Positions 1 to 10,495 of a DNA stretch of 64,000 nucleotides are shown one piece after another. The notes beneath the pieces were generated by a model. That model saw nothing but the letters and a program-made list of their open reading frames with translations. It was not told the DNA's origin and did no database searches. A program made the position numbers and the translations under genes. The stretch is from Osedax fenrisi. Taxonomy: Eukaryota; Annelida; Polychaeta; Sabellida; Siboglinidae. How positions within the stretch are numbered: position 1 is the first letter of the stretch; each line of letters opens with the position of its first letter. The DNA is taken from contig OZ025241.1 of assembly GCA_964019155.1 (NCBI GenBank), positions 5,392,293-5,456,292 of the forward strand, given 5' to 3'.

Positions 1-669
1 TAGATTTGAATTAATCAATATATTAATAATATATTATATTATGTGCAAATACACATAACTAATAAACACCATACAAATACAATAACGCGATTTTAAACTC
101 TAAATCTAAAACATGCTCACTAGACATATTTTAAATGTTGTGTATAATATTATATGAAATATAATTATAAAAATGATTATTGATAATTGTATAACATAAA
201 TTATTGTTAAATTTATAATATTGTCAACTAGATAAATCATTTATTAAATTAATTTATATTAATTAAATAAATGATGTAATCATTACAGTAATGCTCAATT
301 TACATTCTTAATATTTATTTACTTATCATAATGATAATCATTATATATAATAAAAATTCATAATATAATAGTATTATTAATACACATAATATATTTACTA
401 TAATATTACTTGTTTAGTAATGTATACATAATTGTTGATAATTATTTTATAATAATTTATTATAGTATAATTTTAAATATGATAATTTATTAACTATAAA
501 ATTAATAAAATCGTATTCATTTAGTGTTAAAATTATATTATTATGTTTAGTATATTATTATCTGTATAATCATATAGTGTTTAATAATTAATATTTATAC
601 ATCATAATTATAGTATGATTTATAACTTATATTTTAATAACATGTTTAGTATTAATTACGGTAGAAAGT
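1..669. other. AT-rich stretch, no gene seen
   Basis: Very AT-rich, with no open frame of note on either strand and no recognisable element. Only short TA-type simple sequence is visible (around 800-830 just beyond it there is a small (TA)n). Confidence 0.6.
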
Positions 670-1585
670 AATCTTGTACGAGATCATTTCGGACTATATA
701 ATCTAGTACGTCTTATTAAATTTATTCTAAAAGTATTATTTATGAATTTAATATTATAGTTATCTTAGATTATTTTAATTTCGACTCTATAGTCATCATT
801 TATATATTCATATATATATATATATATATTATATTTTCCATCAGTAATTAATAATTAAATATAAATATTAGAATAATTCTATAATTATGAAAACACTTAA
901 TTTTACAAGTCGTAAGAGAGTACTAATAACTTATTTAATAACTTAGTAATAAGTCGTACTTTTAAATTACGTACATTCTAATTACCTCGTGCCATAATAA
1001 TTTAATTATTAATTACTCATATAAATTTATTAAAGTAATCTCTGATGACTTTTTGAGTAATCTATTGACTTATTTCGTCAATAAGTAATTTTATTTATAG
1101 ACCAATTTAACTTATCTATAAAAAAACTTATCTAAAATTAATCTTGTACGAGGTCATTTCGGACTATGTAATCTAGTACGTCTTATTAAATTTAGTTTAT
1201 TCTAAAAGTATTATTTATGAATTTAACATTATAGTTATCTTAAATTATTTTAATTTCTAATCTAGATTTATTATTTATATACATATTTGTATATATTATA
1301 TTTTCCATCAATAATTAATGATTAAATATAAATATTAGAATAATAATTGTAGAATTATGAAAACACTTAACTTTACAATTGGTACGAGGTTACTAATGAG
1401 TAGTGATATTACTTAATTCTTAATTACTCATATTAATTTATTAAAGTAATCTCTGACGACTTATTTAGTAATCTATTAAGACTTATTCCGCCAATAAGTA
1501 ATTTTATTTATAAAACAAATTTAACTTATATATATATTAATAAATATAGTTATCTATATTTATACTTATCTATATTTTTCTAATT
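670..1585. repeat. Tandem direct duplication of ~470 bp
   Basis: The sequence beginning AATCTTGTACGAGRTCATTT at 670 begins again at 1140, and the two halves stay alignable for more than 400 bases with scattered substitutions and small indels (for example the shared blocks around 700/1170 and 900/1360). The offset is 470 bases. No coding potential is seen. It lies directly upstream of the exon-like frame at 1597-1806. Confidence 0.8.
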
Positions 1586-1596
1586 TCTATATTCAG

Positions 1597-1806
1597 GACA
1601 CTGTTGGGGCAATAAAGTGAACCTGGCGAGATATGTTCCTCTCTGAATGTCATCTCATAAATGACGTATCGTGGGTGCCTATAAAGAACTATATACAGCA
1701 GTCGATGGACGATATAGTATGCATGTCTGGTGCTCTACTAAATGTGATGAGAGATATAAATGATCTGAGAATGCGATTCATAAAGTGCCGAAAAAGCTTG
1801 CCATAG
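1597..1806 (+). pseudogene. Exon-like coding patch, possibly frameshifted
   Basis: A GC-richer island in AT desert. From ATG 1633 an ORF of 57 codons runs to TAG 1804-1806 (it starts MFLSECHLINDVSWVPIKNY and ends IKCRKSLP). Its codon use looks like real protein. A good acceptor (TTTCTATATTCAG, ending at 1596) precedes it. Reading from that acceptor with two bases left over gives HCWGNKVNLARYVPL in another frame, which runs into TGA near 1650 just where the first frame becomes convincing. One indel near 1650 would join them into a terminal exon of about 70 residues. The family is not recognised. It could be a host terminal exon, a decayed gene, or chance. Confidence 0.4.
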
Positions 1807-1934
1807 TAAGGTAAATTAATTTTGTGTATATAAATATATATATATATTTATTAATTAAGAGGATCTCAATGGATAAATTAGTTAATATCAGAACAAATTG
1901 TAATATGTACTAGTGATCTAAAAATTCAAATCTT

Positions 1935-2100
1935 TGCTTGTCTTCGAAGACTTTCAAATCATTAAAAAAATGTTTGAAGACATCAAATCTCTAGCATGTC
2001 ATGTATTCGAAGACATTCAAATCACCAAAAAAATGTTTGAAGACATCAAATCTTTACCAATTCCTGTATTCGAAGACTTTCAAATCATAAAACAATGTTT
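1935..2100 (+). repeat. 63-bp minisatellite inside hAT-like element
   Basis: About two and a half units. Each begins TTCGAAGAC and contains ATGTTTGAAGACATCAAATC. On the plus strand it happens to read as a 21-residue repeat starting VFEDFQIIKK. It sits at the subterminal position of the transposon, so it is best read as a subterminal repeat, not as a protein. Confidence 0.75.
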
Positions 2101-2224
2101 GTCACATAAATTATTGAATTTATTGATAGTAAAAACTTCCCATCATCTAATATACAGTTGATCCCCTTTACTTCTACAAACAAAGTATAATGTGAGAGCA
2201 CAGTAAACATAAACAAATTCCATT

Positions 2225-2790
2225 GCAGATTTCCTACATACCTACTATAGCTACATATCTACATGAATACCTACTTACCCACCTATATACCTACCTACTT
2301 ACCAACCTAAGTATATGCATGACTACCTACCCAGCCACCTACATGCCCATATACATACCCTACCCAACAACCCGCCTACCTATCTATCTACCTACTCACA
2401 TATCTACCTATCCATCCACCCACCTAACTACCCACCCATATCTCTCTACCTTCATGACTACCTACCAACCTACTTGCCTATATAACTACCCTATCACCCA
2501 CCTACCTACCTCCTATCTACCCACCCATCCATATATCTACCTACATACATACCTCCCTGCCCTACAACCTACCTAACTATACTACCCACCTATCTACCTA
2601 CATACATACCTATCTACTTTCCCAATGTATATATATATGTAGGTCCTACATACCTGACTGCCTACCTCCCCACCTGTATACTTGCCTACATATTTGCCTG
2701 ACTATCTATCCATCTACACATATACCTACCTGCATACCTATCTAACTAAATAAACACCTACCTACATACATGCATATATACACACATATA
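2225..2790 (+). repeat. Degenerate (CTAC)n array
   Basis: About 560 bases of imperfect CTAC/CCTA tetranucleotide repeat, interspersed with ATAC units, inside the hAT-like element. It stays open by composition in one frame for 117 codons (rich in Tyr, Thr, Pro and Leu), but this is simple sequence and not a gene. Confidence 0.85.
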
Positions 2791-3037
2791 TAATATACAA
2801 ACACTAAAATAGTTAATAAGTGTACATATTTCTCTACATAGAGTTATATATTGAGAGTGTATCATACACTAAATGCCATCCAATGTATCATATAAAATCG
2901 ATTCATGAGTATTATATAATAATAATTTAGGATATGCAATTAGCTACCTGTCCTTATCTATTATCTATTAATATACTATATTTGTTCACTAATTTAGTTC
3001 CCTACATCTATATTAATAATCTATCACTCTGATCGTA

Positions 3038-3185
3038 TAAATGCTCCTTTTTTTTCGAATTTATTCCAAATTATAGTACTAATCGAACTTATTAAATATA
3101 TTCCTATTATATATAATAGGAATATATTTAATAAGTTCGATTAGTACTATAATTTGGAATAAACTCGAAAAAAAAGGAGCATTTA
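3038..3185. repeat. 148-bp near-perfect palindrome
   Basis: The left arm starting TAAATGCTCC at 3038 is matched by the right arm ending GGAGCATTTA at 3185. The arms are about 73 bases with a single visible mismatch and essentially no loop; the centre CCTATTATATATAATAGG at about 3111 is itself palindromic. It lies inside the hAT-like element near its right end. It could extrude as a cruciform or be transcribed as a hairpin RNA. Confidence 0.9.
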
Positions 3186-3453
3186 TTGTATATATATATA
3201 CATATAAATAATGACTTATATAATTTATAAGTATATAAATTACATATTACGTATAATAATGTGGCTACAATACTATGATAAATAGTGAATTTAATCCATA
3301 CAAATTTTTGAAAATTAAATAGGTGTGACTCGAATTGACTCGAAAATTAGATTTAAGATTTGAAATAATAATTTATATAAATGTTTGAAAATGATGTGAC
3401 TCGATTTGAAACTTGAATTGAAAGATTTGAAAATTTAGATCACTAATATGTAC

Positions 3454-4514
3454 TATTAATTGATGATATAGAATATATAACATATATGTTATTTAGTAAC
3501 TATGAACAAATTACCAATTAAATAAGTTTTTAAATAACATAAAAAGCATATTTTATAGCATGATATTTAAAATATATTGTTATATAATATTTTATATCTA
3601 ATATATAAATTCTATAAAAATTACATTTATATATAGATAAAAAAACTTATTAATTATTAACTTTAACTTATAAACTATTAACTATTATTTTATAATATTG
3701 AATTTATATTAGCTGAATGCATAATGTAATTACTTTACAATTTATTTATTGTTGACTTTTCAAATGCATTTTACTAGAAATAATATATGCTATGTTTACA
3801 TATATAAATGAATGTTTAGATAAAAGTACAAAGCTATCTACCTAATTATTTTTCTATATATAATTAACATATATATGAATAATATAACAAAACCCATATT
3901 CAAAAATAGAATTATTATTTGTAAAATATATATTTGTTACTTTTATGTAATAGATATGATTTTCTTTCTTTTTTATATAATAAAAAAAATAGTTTAAATC
4001 AATAAATAGTATTTTAGAAACATTTAAAAAAAAGAGAAAATGCTTCCTTATCTCTACATATATGAATTCAACAAAATGGCCGTCTCAAAAATACATATCG
4101 CACCTACCACCACCAAACTTACTACAGCTAAATAATTTTTAGATCTTTGCCGGTAATTTATATACTCCAATATGCATGTTTTATTTGGTTCATTTTATAT
4201 CACTATTTAATCGTATATAATATTTATTATCATACTTAATTATCTACTAACTATTTTTTATATATATAAATTACTCATATATACATATATGTTACTCAAA
4301 ATATCAGTAACTATTAAGTATATATATATTTATTAATATATTTAAATTATATAGAATTGGATACCTGCAATCCAGTTTATTTGATGAGTTTCAACACGGT
4401 ATCATGTACTGATTAACGTTAGTAATATATAACACTTTAAATTATTTACTAATTAATATTTTGTTTCAATTATATAGTTTAAAACTACAAAAAAAACTAT
4501 GTTGAAATAAATTA
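3454..4514. other. AT-rich spacer, no gene seen
   Basis: No credible ORF and no family recognised. A slightly GC-richer patch at 4075-4150 has no open frame of useful length. Confidence 0.5.
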
Positions 4515-6018
4515 CAGGAAGCAGCTCTCGGACTCAGATGCAATGCTTGTAACAAGATGAATAACTTCAAATCCTTCTGTAGGAGCAGACATTACTATAA
4601 GAACTATAAGAAACAGGAGTCCACTAAATTACATCAAACTTACATGTAGCAGACCAGGACATAAGATACAAGGTTTTTATTAAATTATGTTAAACTATTC
4701 ATACCCTTTAAAAATAGAACATATATATTATTTAAAGTTGACAAAGGGTCTTAAAGTAATGTACTATCCTTTAAGGTATACAATAACATTAGAAAGCCTA
4801 CTTAACTAACCCCTATCCATACATACTCTTAGCATATGAAAATAAACCTATTGCGACCTACGGCATAACAATAATATGTTATAATTATAATGGCATATTA
4901 TACGATATAAACTTCACTATAGTCGAATCCCCACAACCCCCTATAATATGACTAATAGACACATCTGCAGAAGGCTAAGCCTCATAAAAATATTATGCAC
5001 AGACATAATCCCACCTATATCAAAACCACCCGCCAAAAATGATACCAGAATATTCCCCGTAATACTTCAAATAAGCCTCGACAAATAAGTACGACCCTTG
5101 TTACATGCGAATAAATGTGTCGAAATCAACTTTAAAGTATATATAGAACTATAGCGTATGATGTCCAAAGGAATCATCATATCGGTAAATAAGCCTACAG
5201 CATAGGTATCCAGCATAACATATGCACCAAAGAAGTAAGGCGACATCATGATATTATATGTAATATGGTATTCCAACCAATGCGAAAGATTCCAGACACA
5301 TCCAATAAGCAATTGGAAACTACCACCAAACATCATAAGCATACCATATATGTCCTCCACTAATAGGACATCACCCACATTTCATCCAGTCCTCACTACC
5401 TAGCATCAAATGAATTCATAGAAAGACACGTTCAGACCATAAAGAACATTATAAAAAATACAGACATCAATAAGATAACTAAAGCACTACTATCTTAGAG
5501 AAATAACCCTCAAAATATGATGACCCCAGCCCTCTACACCTACTCTTACATCAATCCAAACATCAGAACGCACGAAACTACAAACACATCAAACAGACAT
5601 AAATTAACTAGATGACATTACTTGCAAGAAAACTGCATACATCGTACATAACGTTCAAATCTGTCAAATTCCAGACTCCTTAAAATTCACATGATCCCCA
5701 GCTACCATTGTCAAGAAACGAACCAGAATCATATGTCATGTGTACCCATACGGGAAACATCCTATGACGTACAAGACATAAAATACGATCAACACCTACA
5801 ACTAACCCCAAGAAAATTACACCACCATAGAGAATACCCCCACTCAAACACTACATTTATCTAATTACCCAACACCACCATCTGATAATAATACCATCCT
5901 CTCACACACAGCTATTATAGAACAAAAGCAGCTTAGGAAACTATACGCCGAAGCTCCAGGAACAGGCACACTCCCTACCGATTTGTCCTGTAATATATCT
6001 TCTTCTTAGAAGAGGTGA
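4515..6018 (+). pseudogene. Decayed Ty3/gypsy gag-pol remnant (K02A2.6-like)
   Basis: Four landmarks of a Ty3/gypsy polyprotein lie in the right order with many stops and shifts. (1) At 4522-4650 a nucleocapsid knuckle reads LRCNACNKMNNFKSFC, a CX2CX4HX4C box with the His changed to Asn. (2) At about 4850-4990 the end of a retropepsin reads NFTIVESPQPPII, the pattern that precedes the ILGL motif. (3) At about 5375-5560 the end of the integrase core reads ISSSPHYLASNEFIERHVQ. (4) At about 5690-5780 the integrase tail reads PATIVKKRTRI. Only about 380 bases separate protease from integrase, so reverse transcriptase and RNase H are gone. A polypurine-like AGAAGAGGTGA and an LTR follow. Confidence 0.8.
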
Positions 6019-6224
6019 TGTTATGTTATTATCACTATTACTTTGTGTATTATTATTATTATCTCGCATTATACTAACACACGCCGAGTGCTAGGGATAT
6101 GCCCATACATCACCGTCTCACATGATTAATCAATGCTAGACGCCTATCTATAAGAGCCGTGATAAATGTACAAAGTTAATAAATAATGTATTTAACGCAT
6201 TGATTCTTTTTATAATAACTTAAC
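6019..6224 (+). repeat. 3' LTR of the gypsy remnant
   Basis: Starts TGTTATG right after a purine-rich tract at 6008-6018 and ends TTAACA, giving the TG...CA ends and a short TGTTA/TAACA inverted repeat. It has a TATAAGAG box near 6150 and an AATAAA-type signal near 6180. It is about 206 bp. No matching 5' LTR was noticed upstream, so the element is truncated. Confidence 0.65.
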
Positions 6225-6692
6225 AACTTGTATATACAAATATACTTTAATATAAATACATTTCTGATTAATGATTCATATACAAATATACTAAATTTGA
6301 TTTTGATAATTATGTTAATGTTTGAATCAAATAATAATATTTATGTAATGTATTATTCTAATATAATTACACTAACAAATATAAATAAATGAAATACAAT
6401 TAAATATATTTATGATTATTTGATACAAATACATAAAATCTGTTTTTGATATAAATTAAATTATTAATGTTGATCAAATATAAAGATTTATATAAGTTTT
6501 CAAGAATAATTAATTGATTATTGTTTAAATGAATATAACATAATTGATACAATTGATATATTTAGTATTTTAATTTGAAATAAAATTGACATGTAAGAAT
6601 CCATAATTAATTTATTATTCTTTTATACAAGAAAATATTAATGACTAATATATATATATATTTTTATAAATATTTAAATATAATATACATAT
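6225..6692. other. AT-rich spacer, no gene seen
   Basis: No open frame or recognisable repeat; simple AT sequence with a short (TA)n near 6640. Confidence 0.5.
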
Positions 6693-6790
6693 TAGTGTTG
6701 TAAATGATGTCGGGTAGTTTCGGGTAATTGACTACATGGAAGGTTTCGGGTATCAAAATATGATTTTGGTTCAATTACGATTTAAATACT
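6693..6790 (+). repeat. Possible solo end of a hAT-like element
   Basis: TAGTGTTGTAAATGATG followed by GTCGGGTAGTTTCGGGTA-type subterminal motifs resembles the ends of the hAT-like elements at 1911, 33240 and 43419. The preceding octamer ATACATAT also fits nTnnnnAn. No convincing opposite end or target duplication was found. Confidence 0.4.
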
Positions 6791-8233
6791 AATAACTTAT
6801 CATTATCGAAAATATAAAAAATGCTTATTTAAAATTATAGTAAAAGTATTTTATACAATATAAAATAAAATCAACAATATAATTCGTTATCAATTAATTA
6901 GACAATAATTTTGTTATCAATGAGTTAATATATAATACATAATGTTACGGGTCGTGTACGGCAGAAATGCAGAATCAGGAATCGCTATAATTAATAAAAA
7001 ATAGATAGATAAACAATAAAAAACATAGCAAAGCTAGCTCGGGTATGGCTATTATATCTATAAAGTCTATTCCACACCTAAACTATATGGAAATCCCTCG
7101 TATAATTATATACATTTTTACATGTATTAATTAAAATGTTAACATTATATTGAATTTATTAGGGAGAGTTAAAGTGAGGTATATAAATAGAAGTAAAACG
7201 TAAATACCTACGAATATTCGCATGCATTTTGAAAATAATTATGTTTTTATAGAAACGTTTGATATTCGCAAGTGAGGTTGTTTCGTGCGTATATTTTCAT
7301 GTGTGGCATCACTTTAAAATATAATTCTAAATGATTCTAATACTCGCCACTTTGGATTGAGGTATATATATATATACCAGATTAAACATTTTGTATATCT
7401 ATATACATATCCCATTATATTTATATTGAATTAATACCAAAGATTTTCCGAAGGAAAGATATAACACTTACGCGAAATCGTGTTTTTCGAATTTGTATAC
7501 AAAATACCCCAGTGCCACCTATAGCGGGTTACTTTTAGGAACTATGTGTTATCTATAATGTAAATTCGTATTTAACTAAACACTTTTAAAATGTTAAATA
7601 ATATGCTTTAAATTAATATTTATATGATGAAAACTAAGTGTTCATTACTAATATATAACAAACAAATATGATATGTATGTTTTAAATGCTATAAGTATAT
7701 ATTTAGTAAATAAAAGCTAATTTATATTGCATGTAATTTAATAGAGCAATGAAAAAATTGTTGTATGCAAATAGAGCCTAACCTAAATCTATTTCAGTGA
7801 TTTCGATACTACTGCTAGCAGCAGCAGGGGATATTACTAAATTATGTTGCATGTTATATCTTTGCTTCGCAAAATCTTTGTTAATACTAAATAAATAGGC
7901 TTACATAATTATATAAGTGTGTATATATTATAATAATTATATAATAATAATATATATTTATTGAATACAATACAAAAAGCGGATACAAATATGATTATTA
8001 ATCTATGTGTTAATAATATCGAATATATACTATTAAAAAATATAAATTATTGAATGAATCATGATTGCATAAGTATTATAAATTAATTAAAACATGCATA
8101 ATTCCTATCTACACCATGTATTATTTTTACTATTTTTTTTGTGCATAACTTTTTTTTAAATAAAAATAAACTAAAATACTTCTATTATAGAATTTAATAA
8201 TATGTCTAATGATATCAAATTTATTATAATTAT
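6791..8233. other. AT-rich spacer with small GC-richer patches
   Basis: No gene is supported. The short inverted motif TTTCCGAAGGAAA at 7446 recurs at 40702. A GC-richer patch at 7795-7850 contains a good acceptor-like TCTATTTCAG and is open on both strands for 18-35 codons, too short to call. Confidence 0.4.
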
Positions 8234-8542
8234 TATAATTTTTAATATTTCCAAACTAGTATAAAATGTAAATACTATACATTTATAGTCTACGAATAAC
8301 CCAACTATAATGTATTTGTACGATATAAATAAAACCATAGGAATACGATTTTTTATATTGATGCTATTATAATAATAGCATTAATAATTGATACTATTAT
8401 AATAATAGCATCAATATAAAAAATCGTATTCCTATGGTTTTATTTATATCGTACAAATACATTATAGTTGGGTTATTCGTAGACTATAAATGTATAGTAT
8501 TTACATTTTATACTAGTTTGGAAATATTAAAAATTATAGTAA
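8234..8542. repeat. ~300-bp near-perfect palindrome
   Basis: The left arm (about 8234-8375, including CCAAACTAGTATAAAATG and CGAATAACCC) is repeated in reverse complement at about 8402-8542. The arms are ~140 bases with very few mismatches, and the centre near 8388 is a short AT-rich loop. It is unrelated in sequence to the 148-bp palindrome at 3038. It is a potential fold-back element or hairpin-RNA source. Confidence 0.9.
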
Positions 8543-9212
8543 TATTACTAATATTAGATATTATATAGGAAGGTTAAAATGAATTAATAATGTAATATAA
8601 TGAAAAATAAATAACTTATTGAAAAACAAATATTTCGAAAATGTTACTATAGTATCTTACTTACGATTCTATATTCAATAATATATAACATACATTTATA
8701 TATTTATTTACTATATATATACATAGATAATTTATTAAAATATAATACCTACTATATTTAATAATATACAAATTATTTATTATTATTCAAATTTTGAAAT
8801 AATCTGAAATAATAATATTGAAATTTAAATAATTACTACTATTTCCTAAGTTTTTATGAGTCATACAAATCTTTGATTATAAATAGAAATTGATGTATAT
8901 TTTTACAAAATAATAATAATATTTAATTCAAAATGTATATTTTTAATTAATAACATATTTTATATTTTTATTCAATATATTTATTCTAAAGTACATTTAA
9001 TATATTAATTCATAAATTGCCATTTGACATATACGCATTAAGTTGCTGTATTTCGGTAAAAACAGTGTGTCAACAGATTCCGTTTTTTTGTGTAACCAAG
9101 TATATACACGCAGAAATCTAAAAATGTAATTATTTATAGTCTATTCTCTATAAAACCAAATGATAATTAAATATATTCATTATAATATAACGATTATTAA
9201 AATATTATTTAA
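8543..9212. other. AT-rich spacer, no gene seen
   Basis: Only a slightly GC-richer patch at 9020-9115 stands out; it has no open frame of useful length. Confidence 0.4.
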
Positions 9213-9348
9213 TTATATACCAATTATTTCTCTAACATATAGTAATTCATAAATTAAAGTAGGTGGTTGACACAAAATTGTCGGCCTAATCTTCGTGTCA
9301 GCGTATTCCGTATTTATATGCCCGTTTTGTCTTCTCATTCCGTATATT
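9213..9348 (-). CDS. Exon-like minus-strand frame, unknown
   Basis: On the minus strand a frame runs from a (TA)n run to TAA at 9213 and includes GMRRQNGHINTEYADTKIRP and ILCQPPTLIYELLYV. The composition is protein-like, unlike the IYIYIY stretch before it, which is just the (TA)n microsatellite read in frame. It lies directly downstream of exon-cassette copy 1 (9416-9484), so it may be the downstream part of the same decayed gene. No family is recognised. Confidence 0.3.
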
Positions 9349-9353
9349 ATATA

Positions 9354-9356
<3 letters not shown>

Positions 9357-9388
<32 letters not shown>
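9357..9388. repeat. (TA)n microsatellite
   Basis: About 16 TA units that interrupt the minus-strand exon cassette. Confidence 0.95.
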
Positions 9389-9391
<3 letters not shown>

Positions 9392-9415
9392 AATTCACGA
9401 AGACGATACCGGATC

Positions 9416-9484
9416 CTAGAGATGATTTTTAACATATTCATGGAGATATTCACATAGCCAAGCAGGAAGATCATCTTGTTTATT
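9416..9484 (-). pseudogene. Exon cassette copy 1, truncated
   Basis: An acceptor TTTATAATTTCAG is followed in phase 0 by NKQDDLPAWLCEYLHEYVKN and then HL-stop. The sequence is homologous to the cassette at 10496-10684, but about 45 bases of the middle are missing and a TAG closes the frame. Downstream it runs into (TA)n at 9357-9388. The same acceptor sequence precedes copy 2, which argues that this is a duplicated exon and not random open sequence. Confidence 0.45.
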
Positions 9485-9532
9485 CTGAAATTATAAATTG
9501 TATATTAATATAAATCAATTATGATGACACAA

Positions 9533-9757
9533 TCATATGTATATGTGTATAATATAACTAGTTGTATATAATGAATAATAGACTAGCTGGACCATACAAG
9601 TGCAAATAGGTGCAAGGTATCGCGTGGTACATTTATCCCTTAGCCAGTCATGGAGGGCTGCGTTCCCTAGGCAGACACGCAGTGCGTGCATCAACCTGAT
9701 TCCTAAAGCAGTAAACATGTTACATAATGGGACGTCCGATATGTAGTTCGTTAGCAT
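9533..9757 (-). CDS. Exon-like minus-strand frame, unknown
   Basis: A GC-richer (close to half G+C between 9595 and 9745) minus-strand frame, open from a TAG near 9784 (at an AG acceptor-like site) to TAA at 9533. It includes SDVPLCNMFTALGIRLMHAL and RVCLGNAALHDWLRDK. The C-terminal third dissolves into AT-rich sequence, so a donor probably lies near 9600-9610 if this is an exon. No domain is recognised. It sits between the exon-cassette copies on the same strand and could belong to the same gene. Confidence 0.35.
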   Translation of the reverse strand: MLTNYISDVPLCNMFTALGIRLMHALRVCLGNAALHDWLRDKCTTRYLAPICTCMVQLVYYSLYTTSYIIHIYI

Positions 9758-9815
9758 GATATGGTACGTTCCATTATGCTAAGCTGCACGGACTGTTCCA
9801 TTACGGATAGCAACA

Positions 9816-9817
<2 letters not shown>

Positions 9818-9875
<58 letters not shown>
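9818..9875. repeat. (TA)n microsatellite
   Basis: About 29 TA units. Confidence 0.95.
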
Positions 9876-9879
<4 letters not shown>

Positions 9880-9975
9880 ATATATGGCTATACATGACGG
9901 GCGTCATACTTTATAAATGAACATCGTGTGTAGGAGATATTTAATATTTATATTATAATTTACAACAGAATATAG

Positions 9976-10116
9976 GTGTATGTTGAACCAATGGAGGTTT
10001 TAGGTAGAGGTGTGACTATTACAGGAATCAAGGGTGAAGATGAGGGCATCATTGGTAATGGCAAGGTCGTCATTTTATACTATAACTTACATATATGCGA
10101 ATTTATATACACTTAG
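9976..10116 (+). CDS. Exon-like plus-strand frame, unknown
   Basis: Open from an acceptor-like AG at 9974-9975 (ACAACAGAATATAG) to TAG at 10114-10116. An internal ATG at 9991 gives 41 codons: MEVLGRGVTITGIKGEDEGI, then IGNGKVVILYY. Codon use is balanced and clearly unlike the surrounding AT sequence. The run GVTITGIKGEDEGIIGNGK is faintly like the first strand of an FKBP-type domain, but this is only an impression. A donor may lie at ATTG|GTAATG (about 10052) or CAAG|GTCGTC (about 10065). The partner exons were not found. Confidence 0.35.
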   Translation: MYVEPMEVLGRGVTITGIKGEDEGIIGNGKVVILYYNLHICEFIYT

Positions 10117-10205
10117 GTATTTAATGTACACCATATTACTAAATATATATACGAATGTAAAAATTATACCAACATAACAATATTTAACATGTGTACTATA
10201 TTCAT

Positions 10206-10241
10206 AGAGCTAGATAGAAATTTTCTCTCTAGCTCTGTGAC
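10206..10241. repeat. Short hairpin (AGAGCTAGA type)
   Basis: AGAGCTAGATAGAAATTTTC and its near complement TCTCTCTAGCTCT form a stem-loop closely related to the hairpins at 18187, 18845 and 19090. Confidence 0.6.
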
Positions 10242-10389
10242 TATATTGCATCATATTGTATATTAATCTAGGTCATCAGGGGATTCAATTTAGACAAAGG
10301 CCGGTAATAGTTTATATATAGATTTTACATAATTACACACACATACATGCACGACGTATGCATTGCACGTACTATGTATAGTTATATAA

Positions 10390-10390
<1 letters not shown>

Positions 10391-10451
<61 letters not shown>
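10391..10451. repeat. (TA)n microsatellite
   Basis: About 30 TA units, just beyond the 3' end of exon cassette copy 2. Confidence 0.95.
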
Positions 10452-10460
<9 letters not shown>

Positions 10461-10495
10461 GATGTATACATTAAATACTAACTTCTGCATCTTGA

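Larger units (their letters stand above)
1911..3445. mobile_element. hAT-like non-autonomous DNA transposon, copy 1
   Basis: Inverted ends: TAGTGATCTAAAAATTCAAA at 1911, and the complement ending TTTAGATCACTA at 3445. The element is flanked by a perfect 8-bp direct duplication, ATATGTAC (1903-1910 and 3446-3453), which fits the nTnnnnAn target preference known for hAT elements. There is no transposase frame. The interior holds a 63-bp minisatellite, a CTAC-type array and a 148-bp palindrome. The right subterminal zone has GACTCGA motifs shared with the copy at 33240. Confidence 0.8.

Noticed and set aside
1934..2161. 75-codon frame with a VFEDFQIIKK repeat
   Set aside because: It is a subterminal minisatellite of the hAT-like element; the frame has no start context or homologous protein.
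2223..2576. 117-codon open frame rich in Tyr, Thr, Pro and Leu
   Set aside because: It is the (CTAC)n array read in one frame; no unique protein sequence.
5067..5378. 103-codon minus-strand frame
   Set aside because: It lies antisense to the gypsy remnant, whose plus-strand integrase motifs are recognisable; shadow frame.
10290..10490. Frames rich in IYIYIY, here and at 9213, 23044, 45931, 45989
   Set aside because: (TA)n microsatellites are open in one frame by nature; only non-repeat parts were considered.
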